Shown here: one piece after another, positions 6,657 through 11,919 of the stretch | Layout of the letters: each line of letters starts with the position of its first letter | Numbering within the stretch: position 1 is the first letter of the stretch | Assembly: GCA_947175005.1 (NCBI GenBank) | Contig: CAMWLD010000035.1 | Location: 1-11,919, forward strand | Length of the DNA stretch: 11,919 nucleotides | DNA from: an uncultured Ruminococcus sp. | GTDB taxonomy: Bacteria; Bacillota; Clostridia; Oscillospirales; Ruminococcaceae | Reading direction: 5' to 3' | Made by a program: the position numbers and the translations under genes | The notes under the pieces: model-generated | The model's input: the letters and a program-made list of their open reading frames with translations, nothing else | Databases searched by the model: none | What the model was told of the DNA's origin: nothing

Positions 6657-9002
6657 TCAGCAGCTTATCGCCTCGACCTTAAGTCCCTCTTTAAGAGCAG
6701 TGAGCTTGATAGTATCAATGCCCTTTCCGCTGTGTTCCACAATAGTTTCGGCGATCTTATCCTCAATATCCGTCCTTATGACGCTGCGGATATCTCTTGC
6801 GCCGTACTTTTTCCCGTAAGACTTTTCTGCCAGCGCTGTCAGAACACGCTTGTCATATTTAAGAGTTATACCCTTTTCCTGCAAGGGTTCTTTCATTTCC
6901 GAAAGCATAAGCCCCGCAACGGAAGCATAGCTTTCCTTGGAAAGCGGCTCAAACACAACTATCTCATCAATTCTGCTGATAAATTCGGGGCGTAAAAAGT
7001 CCGTCAAAGCCTTCATTGCCTTTTCCCTGGAAATATCACCCTCGGTCTTGTTAAAGCCCAGCCCCGTAGTCTTATCCGACGAACCTGCGTTGGAGGTCAT
7101 GCAGATTATGGTGTTCTCGAAATTCACCGAACGTCCCTGGGCGTCGTTCACCTTGCCCTCGTCAAGAATTTGCAGCAGCAGATTCATAATGTCCGGGTGC
7201 GCCTTTTCTATCTCATCAAAAAGTATCACCGAATAGGGATGACGGCGAACCTTTTCCGTCAGCTGTCCTGCTTCATCATAGCCCACATATCCCGGAGGCG
7301 AGCCTATAAGCCGTGACACAGCGTGCTTTTCCATATATTCCGTCATATCAAGGCGGATAAGAGTGTCCGTGCCATTAAAAAGCTCGTCGTTTATGACCTT
7401 TACAAGCTCTGTCTTGCCAACTCCCGTAGGACCTACAAAGATGAACGAAGCAGGTCTCCTGCGGCGGCTCAGCTGCACCCGTGTGCGGCGTATGGCCTTG
7501 CCGACCGCCTCCACAGCCTTATCCTGCCCGATGATACGCTTTTTCATAACGTCCTCTATCCGTGCAAGCTTGCCGAATTCGCTTTCCTCTATCTTGTTGG
7601 CGGGAATGCCCGTCCAAAGCTCTATTACCTTTGCTATATCCGATTCTTCAACATTTATGACAGCGCACTTTTTCTCCGCCGCCTCCAGGTCCTCACGGCT
7701 TCTGAGAAGCAGCGATTTCTTTTCGGCAAGCTTTTCAAAATCGGGAGCGGCAGCGTCCTCTATTTCCTTTATCTCACCCTCCAGGCCGTCTATTTCCTTT
7801 TTCTTTACCAGCTTACCCTCCAGCTCCTTGCTGTGTATGCTCCTGTACGCGCAGGCCTCATCCAGCAGGTCTATAGCCTTGTCGGGCAGATAGCGGTCGT
7901 TGATATACCTCTCGGAAAGGGTGGCGCAAAGCCCCAGCATTTCATCGCTTATCTTCACCATATGGTGATCCTCGTAATACTGCTTAATGCCCTTTAATAC
8001 CTCAACAGTATCCTCCACGGTAGGCTCGTTTACCGTTACGGGCTGGAAACGCCTTTCAAGTGCACTGTCCTTTTCTATATATTTCCTGTATTCTTTAAAT
8101 GTGGTCGCTCCCACCACCTGCACTTCCCCGCGGCTAAGAGCGGGTTTCAGGATATTGGCGGCATTCATGGACGAGCCCTCGCTGTCCCCTGCGCCCACCA
8201 TATTGTGTATCTCATCAATAAACAGGATAATATTGCCCTCGTGCTTTACCTCTTCGATAAGCCCTTTCATACGGCTTTCAAACTGACCTCTGAACTGGGT
8301 TCCAGCCACAAGAGCGGTAAAATCCAGCAGGAAAACCTCCTTGGTGCTGAGCTGAAAAGGCACTTCCCCTTTAACTATTTTCTGCGCCAGTCCCTCGGCA
8401 ATGGCAGTCTTTCCCACTCCCGGCTCACCTATAAGACAGGGATTGTTCTTCTGACGGCGGCAGAGTATCTGCACCGCACGAGAAATTTCCTTTTCCCGTC
8501 CCACTATCATATCCAGCTTTCCGTCCCTTGCCCTGCCTGTAAGGTCGGTGCAGAAAGCAGAAAGAAACTTACGCTTGCTTTGAGCTTTTTTCTGATTTTC
8601 ATTTGCCCGGATTCTTTCCCTGCGCTCAAAGGCGGAATTTTCCCTTCTGTCACCGCCCTCGACGCCGTCGATATCACCCTTTTGCCCGTGGGATTCGGAA
8701 GAAGCCCTTTCCTTTCCGCCTCCGAAAACGCCCCAAATATTGTTGAATATCTGCGGAATGGAGTTAGTGCCTCCGGGCTTGAACATATCCATGTCGAAGT
8801 TGTCGGCAATGCCTGTCATAGCGTCCGCAACCTCTTCAATGTTGTCGTCCGTTATGCCCATCTGCTCCATGTATTCCTTTATCTGCGGCACGTCCATTTC
8901 CCTTGCGCACACAAGGCAAAGGGATTCCCTTTTGCTAAGTCCCCCTTGCATTGAATTTATAAAAACCACAGCCTCACGCTTCTTACACCTGCTGCACAGC
9001 AT
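6657..9002 (-). CDS. clpE: ClpE-type Hsp100 AAA+ unfoldase with N-terminal zinc finger
   Basis: Cytoplasmic ATP-dependent unfoldase of 781 residues, predicted to feed proteins to ClpP. Residues 1-35 form a four-cysteine zinc finger (Cys3, Cys6, Cys29, Cys32), as in ClpE and McsA, in place of the Clp N-domain repeats of ClpC. A hydrophilic linker (70-145) follows. AAA+ module 1 has Walker A GEPGVGKT (192-199), Walker B LFIDE near 260 and an arginine-finger region ALERRF. A short coiled middle domain (about 395-445) contains a degenerate UVR-like stretch. AAA+ module 2 has Walker A GPTGVGKT (524-531), Walker B VILFDE (592-597), sensor 1 TSNAG and sensor 2 GARDIR. The tripeptide LGF (648-650) sits where ClpP-binding loops occur, so it is probably a protease partner, unlike ClpB. 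Start ATG 9002 puts the first Cys at position 3; AAAGGA lies 12 bases upstream, rather far. Neighbours are CvpA-like and YfhO-like membrane proteins; no ctsR, mcsA or mcsB is visible. Confidence 0.9.
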   Translation of the reverse strand: MLCSRCKKREAVVFINSMQGGLSKRESLCLVCAREMDVPQIKEYMEQMGITDDNIEEVADAMTGIADNFDMDMFKPGGTNSIPQIFNNIWGVFGGGKERASSESHGQKGDIDGVEGGDRRENSAFERRERIRANENQKKAQSKRKFLSAFCTDLTGRARDGKLDMIVGREKEISRAVQILCRRQKNNPCLIGEPGVGKTAIAEGLAQKIVKGEVPFQLSTKEVFLLDFTALVAGTQFRGQFESRMKGLIEEVKHEGNIILFIDEIHNMVGAGDSEGSSMNAANILKPALSRGEVQVVGATTFKEYRKYIEKDSALERRFQPVTVNEPTVEDTVEVLKGIKQYYEDHHMVKISDEMLGLCATLSERYINDRYLPDKAIDLLDEACAYRSIHSKELEGKLVKKKEIDGLEGEIKEIEDAAAPDFEKLAEKKSLLLRSREDLEAAEKKCAVINVEESDIAKVIELWTGIPANKIEESEFGKLARIEDVMKKRIIGQDKAVEAVGKAIRRTRVQLSRRRRPASFIFVGPTGVGKTELVKVINDELFNGTDTLIRLDMTEYMEKHAVSRLIGSPPGYVGYDEAGQLTEKVRRHPYSVILFDEIEKAHPDIMNLLLQILDEGKVNDAQGRSVNFENTIICMTSNAGSSDKTTGLGFNKTEGDISREKAMKALTDFLRPEFISRIDEIVVFEPLSKESYASVAGLMLSEMKEPLQEKGITLKYDKRVLTALAEKSYGKKYGARDIRSVIRTDIEDKIAETIVEHSGKGIDTIKLTALKEGLKVEAISC

Positions 9003-9021
9003 ATATGTTTTCCATCCTTTC

Positions 9022-9063
9022 TGTCCGCGGTAAATTCCAAGGAAAAATTCCTTTAAGCGGACA
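9022..9063 (-). other. Nested inverted repeat across the cvpA-like/clpE junction
   Basis: TGTCCGC (9022-9028) and GCGGACA (9057-9063) can pair over 7 bp. Inside them AAGGAA (9039-9044) and TTCCTT (9048-9053) form a second 6-bp stem with a 3-base loop. The structure covers the stop codon of the CvpA-like gene (9055-9053) and ends just before the AAAGGA of clpE. There is no T run, so it is not a simple terminator. It could limit read-through translation, mark an RNA processing site or cover the clpE ribosome site region. Confidence 0.45.
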
Positions 9064-10054
9064 ATGAAACTCTTGCTAAAATAAGCTTGTATATTTTCCC
9101 GAAAATAAACGTCCCCCCGATTATCTCCTCATTCATATAGGTCATGCCACCTGTCAGCTGCACCGCAAGGATCACCAGCACACCGAGCGCCCCTATGACC
9201 GCAATGCCCACAGCAGCCCCCAATACGCCTCCCAGCGCCGAATCACAAGCACGTACAGGACTTATGACCCTTACCGTCAGAATAAGCTTAACGACGGTCC
9301 TTAAAACAAAGCCCGACACCGCAAACCCCACAGTCCACAGTATAACTCCTATAAGCCGTATAAAAACCGGGGCAGCCGCCTGTCTTTCTATATATTCCGC
9401 AACGCCCTTTCTGCCGCCGTCCCCGGTACCGTCGCTATCAGCAGTATCAGCCCCGAAAAGCTCATACATAAAAGCGTCCGCCGCATCGCCGTTTGTTATC
9501 AGATCCTTGAGTGTTTCCTCCTTTACAGTTATCCCCAAAGGCAGCCGTTCATTTATTTCCACGGCAGCCTTCTTGCTGTAAAAATCAGCCACACTTTCTA
9601 TTTTACCACTAATTGTCGGATTAGTCAAGAGTGTTTCTCTATGATTATCAAAAAAACCGTAAATTTCCGGACCGACCTGCGGAAAAGTTTCTTCTATGAA
9701 CCTGCTTCCCTCCTCAAATAACCTGTCCGCAAAGTCCTTTGCTTCGGGAGATCCCCCGAAATTTTCGTCAATAAAATCATCTGCCGCAGCCTCTGCCTGC
9801 TGTTTTATTTTTTTTGCGGTTTCCTCCTTTGCGTTTTGCACGGCAGTGTCTATATGTTCGTAAACCGTTTCCCGCAAATATTTCTCGTATATCCCGCTGC
9901 ATACGGGATAGGAGGAGACAGCGGAGGCAATGAGATAGGAAAACACTATGCAAACAAGTCCCAGTACCGTCCGCAGCACGCCTTTTTTGTAACCGCGCCA
10001 AATGCAGAAAACAAATATCAGAACGACTGCAATATCATAAATCAATGAAATCAT
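9053..10054 (-). CDS. CvpA-like membrane protein with large extracytoplasmic insertion
   Basis: Integral membrane protein of 333 residues. Two N-terminal hydrophobic helices (about 4-19 and 26-47) are joined by the short basic turn RGYKKG, and two C-terminal ones (about 230-262 and 274-300) are joined by a loop leading into the Gly-rich GGVLGAAVGIAV. This helix pattern and the RGxxxG and GGxxG motifs are typical of the CvpA family (named for colicin V production; in Firmicutes its exact role is unclear, possibly envelope maintenance). Usual members are about 160-230 residues. The extra length is residues 50-228, an acidic, Ala/Glu/Lys-rich, probably helical stretch (72-95 looks coiled) that should lie on one side of the membrane. 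Start ATG 10054; AGGTGG lies about 13-14 bases upstream, a long spacing, and a stop codon blocks upstream in-frame starts. The gene is 50 bases before clpE and probably co-transcribed with it. Confidence 0.75.
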   Translation of the reverse strand: MISLIYDIAVVLIFVFCIWRGYKKGVLRTVLGLVCIVFSYLIASAVSSYPVCSGIYEKYLRETVYEHIDTAVQNAKEETAKKIKQQAEAAADDFIDENFGGSPEAKDFADRLFEEGSRFIEETFPQVGPEIYGFFDNHRETLLTNPTISGKIESVADFYSKKAAVEINERLPLGITVKEETLKDLITNGDAADAFMYELFGADTADSDGTGDGGRKGVAEYIERQAAAPVFIRLIGVILWTVGFAVSGFVLRTVVKLILTVRVISPVRACDSALGGVLGAAVGIAVIGALGVLVILAVQLTGGMTYMNEEIIGGTFIFGKIYKLILARVSLSA

Positions 10055-10204
10055 TTAACAATAATACACCACCTATTAGAAGCAAGAATATAAGAGGCAG
10101 GAGGCAAGAAATTTCCGAAAGCCTGCATATATATCATCATATAAAATTAAATAAAAATTTACATAATCACAAAAACGCAAGAACACGGCAAAGCGCCGCC
10201 GCTC

Positions 10205-10230
10205 ATTATTAATTATTAATTATTAATTAT
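10205..10230. repeat. Heptamer tandem repeat (ATTATTA, 3.7 copies)
   Basis: Three exact copies of ATTATTA and a partial fourth lie immediately after the stop of the DUF5711-like gene. The right end joins an inverted repeat, ATTATAA (10226-10232) and TTATAAT (10240-10246), centred on CAGCTG and spanning the stop codon. The 7-bp period is not a multiple that would phase with the helix. It may be a slippage-generated spacer or part of an AT-rich termination/promoter zone. Confidence 0.85.
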
Positions 10231-10232
10231 AA

Positions 10233-11417
10233 TCAGCTGTTATAATCAATTCTGTTAATACTGTCATACCCCAGCAAATAAATATACTTGTCATTTTTGC
10301 AGAAGTTGTCATATTCATCCTCCAGCGTGACCTCCCCCGTGCGCAGTCCGTCGGCAGAGTAAACGTCAATTCTGTTTCCGCTTAAAATATATGCGCTGCT
10401 GCCGTCGGCAAATACCTTCTGTGCATTTTCCTCCGCCCTTGTAGCTACAGGCATAGTGCAGTCGGAACCGGAAAAGGTTATAAGCTCCGTTCGCCTTATA
10501 TCGGTATTTTCCGTAAGCAAAGCGGTGATCTTATCGGTATAGTCATAGTAGATCAGCGGATCTTCGTAAATATACCGCCCCATTATGCTGCCGTCGGGAT
10601 TAAAGCAGGCTGTCATGGTGTCCCCTATCATTACAATGCCGCCGTCATCCGCAAAATGCACGTCCATAGCAAGGGTGGGTACTGCGTCGCTGACCCATTT
10701 CGGCTCGGTATCGTTAAAGTCAAAGCGTATCATCTCCGACATGAGCCTGCCGTTCTCCGCCTTTAAGGTGGTAACGATACAGCCGTTGCTCCCTTGGGTA
10801 AAGGTAACGTTTATTATCCTGCTGTCATAGCTGTAGTATGTAAAAAACTGGCTACCGCTGCCGTCATAGACCTTCAGCTGCGCAAGGAACTTGTCCGATT
10901 TTGTGACCACTGCCGCATAATCCGATCTGGACAGCTCCGCAAGGTAGATAACATCATCCGCCGTATTTGAGTAAATGTTTTTATACTTGCTTTCCAGTCG
11001 GAATTCCCTGCCGCCCTCGTCATAGATAAGCGCCTTGCTTCCGTTGACGCAGAGAATGGGGTTGGCAAAGGTGTGCTGGGATTCGTTCATTATCTTGCCG
11101 TCGGCGCTGTAAACATGGAATTTTGAATCGTCCAGCAGCGCAAGGCTTCCGTCCATATTCATCAGCTGATAGCCCATGCCTCCCTCGACCCTTATGGGGA
11201 AGCGCCCCTCCGCCAGCACCGCCGCATCTCTTTCGGCGATGTTTTCGGGTATCTGGGTCATGGCGTTTTTAAGATAGGGGTACCACCTTTCGTGGGTCGC
11301 CACAGCCACCACCACAACTCCCGTTATCAGCAGCACTATGAACACCTTTATAAGCAGATTTTTAGTCTGCTTGGCTTTTCTCTTTTTTCTAAGCTCGGAA
11401 ATATCCGTGACCGCCAT
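10233..11417 (-). CDS. Membrane-anchored beta-propeller-like protein (DUF5711-like)
   Basis: Protein of 394 residues with a very basic cytoplasmic tail (RKKRKAKQTK, 10-19), one TM helix (about 22-42) and an outer domain of some 350 residues, so a type II anchor. The outer domain is rich in short alternating strands with recurrent DG/ADG turns (MDGSLAL, SADGKI, YDGSGS, NPDGSI, SADGLR), as in a WD/PQQ-like propeller. I believe it belongs to DUF5711, seen in clostridial genomes, but that assignment is from memory of the family and not from a search. Molecular role unknown; an extracellular scaffold or sensor is only a guess. Start ATG 11417 is supported by GAAAGGAG eight bases upstream. The 77-base gap to the preceding gene contains a small hairpin (ACAAC-TTTCG-GTTGT) and no strong promoter. 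The CvpA-like gene follows after 178 bases. Confidence 0.7.
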   Translation of the reverse strand: MAVTDISELRKKRKAKQTKNLLIKVFIVLLITGVVVVAVATHERWYPYLKNAMTQIPENIAERDAAVLAEGRFPIRVEGGMGYQLMNMDGSLALLDDSKFHVYSADGKIMNESQHTFANPILCVNGSKALIYDEGGREFRLESKYKNIYSNTADDVIYLAELSRSDYAAVVTKSDKFLAQLKVYDGSGSQFFTYYSYDSRIINVTFTQGSNGCIVTTLKAENGRLMSEMIRFDFNDTEPKWVSDAVPTLAMDVHFADDGGIVMIGDTMTACFNPDGSIMGRYIYEDPLIYYDYTDKITALLTENTDIRRTELITFSGSDCTMPVATRAEENAQKVFADGSSAYILSGNRIDVYSADGLRTGEVTLEDEYDNFCKNDKYIYLLGYDSINRIDYNS

Positions 11418-11433
11418 TTTTTTCGCTCCTTTC
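11411..11433 (-). promoter_or_regulatory. Strong ribosome-binding site of the DUF5711-like gene
   Basis: GAAAGGAG followed by the eight bases CGAAAAAA and the ATG: near-ideal Shine-Dalgarno match and spacing, fixing this start with good confidence. Confidence 0.75.
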
Positions 11434-11494
11434 TTTTTAATATCCGTTCCATATTAATACTTCACAACCGAAAGTTGTCCGGATATTTCTTTGA

Positions 11495-11919
11495 TTAACA
11501 TAAATTGAAATCATGCAAAAAACGGCAGAATATTTGTTCTCTATCTCTTGCAGTTTCATAATATGGTAAGCCGTATTTTTTACATTGCTCTTTTATGCAG
11601 ACGCTTTGTTCCACAATATACACTGCACCCTCCCGAAGTTCTTCGTCCGATTTGTAAAAGGTATAATCTTTTTCCGTGTCATATTTTTTTTGAATTGCAA
11701 ACCGCTCTTCCGGTGTTACGTCAGACGTAATAAAATAGACAATTTCACAGTTTGCCCCATGGATATATTTCATGTAATCCTCCGGCAAAAGCTGGTACAT
11801 ATCCAACACCATACCCGGTTTAAACTCATCGTATTCGCCACTGTTCAACATTGCTCGAACAAAAGGCGCCATCTTACCGCTGATCAAGCGTAATGTATCC
11901 ATAGAGGATAGTCCTGCAT
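11495..11919 (-). CDS. Unrecognised soluble protein, probably 5'-truncated by the window edge
   Basis: The frame is open from the window edge to the TAA at 11497-11495. An ATG at 11902 with AGGA nine bases upstream would give 135 residues, but the frame stays open through five more codons to the edge, so the true start may lie outside. The sequence is mixed alpha/beta without TM segments or signal peptide. It includes a hydrophobic strand (CEIVYFITSDV), a charged helix (TPEERFAIQKKYDTEKDY) and a C-terminal AREDREQ-like helical end (ARDREQIFCRFL). The layout, a short strand then ITSDVTPEER and a late strand GLPYYETA, resembles the second half of small P-loop kinases or nucleotide-binding proteins, whose Walker A would be beyond the window. 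That is a weak inference. Function not assigned. Confidence 0.55.
   Translation of the reverse strand, partial: AGLSSMDTLRLISGKMAPFVRAMLNSGEYDEFKPGMVLDMYQLLPEDYMKYIHGANCEIVYFITSDVTPEERFAIQKKYDTEKDYTFYKSDEELREGAVYIVEQSVCIKEQCKKYGLPYYETARDREQIFCRFLHDFNLC

Noticed and set aside
8205..8954. 249-codon plus-strand open frame opposite clpE
   Set aside because: Antisense to the conserved AAA+ module 1 and the zinc finger; no motif of its own.
10160..10204. Possible terminator after the DUF5711-like gene (CGGC-GCTTT-GCCG on the minus strand)
   Set aside because: Only a four-base stem, and the following T-rich stretch is broken by G and C; too weak to call.
10055..10232. CIRCE or CtsR operator upstream of the clpE-containing unit
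   Set aside because: I looked for TTAGCACTC/GAGTGCTAA and for GGTCAAA-type direct repeats in this spacer and saw neither.

Overview
The window looks like a chromosomal segment from an anaerobic Firmicute of the Clostridia, most likely a Ruminococcus/Oscillospiraceae-type organism. This is an inference from the gene families (YfhO-like membrane protein, ClpE-type unfoldase with a zinc finger, CvpA-like protein, probable DUF5711 protein), strong AGGAG-type ribosome sites, AT-rich intergenic DNA and mixed-GC coding DNA. No 16S or other taxonomic marker is present. Every gene I can support lies on the minus strand, so transcription runs from high to low coordinates. I see no tRNA, rRNA, CRISPR array, transposase, integrase or att-like structure.

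Layout in the direction of transcription. (1) 11919-11495: 3' part, possibly all, of an unrecognised soluble protein. (2) 11417-10233: single-pass membrane protein with a repetitive beta-rich outer domain, DUF5711-like. (3) 10232-10055: AT-rich spacer with a 7-bp tandem repeat. (4) 10054-9053: CvpA-like membrane protein with a large outer insertion. (5) 9002-6657: ClpE-type Hsp100 unfoldase with two AAA+ modules, an N-terminal zinc finger and a ClpP-docking LGF tripeptide. (6) 6598-3818: YfhO-like polytopic membrane protein, followed by a clear intrinsic terminator at 3787-3750. Genes 4-6 are separated by about 50-60 bases and end at that terminator, so they probably form one envelope/quality-control transcription unit. 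(7) 3749-3440: gene-free leader with candidate promoters, a 16-base A run and a possible 16-codon upstream ORF. (8) 3439-1610: intact ABC exporter half-transporter. (9) 1613-1 and beyond: a paralogous ABC half-transporter translationally coupled to the first by an ATGA overlap, but interrupted by an in-frame TAG and carrying Ala in place of the Walker B Asp.

The most notable observation is the tandem ABC exporter pair. One member is intact. The other has two independent-looking lesions while the rest of its frame is open, and the two share a 37-base, 36/37-identical stretch that ends exactly at the lesioned Walker B codon. The second is the grouping DUF5711-like / CvpA-like / ClpE / YfhO. Its joint role is not established by the sequence, but the shared direction, close spacing and single downstream terminator argue for co-expression. 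Several start codons differ from the longest open frame, because ribosome-binding sites directly abut upstream in-frame ATGs.
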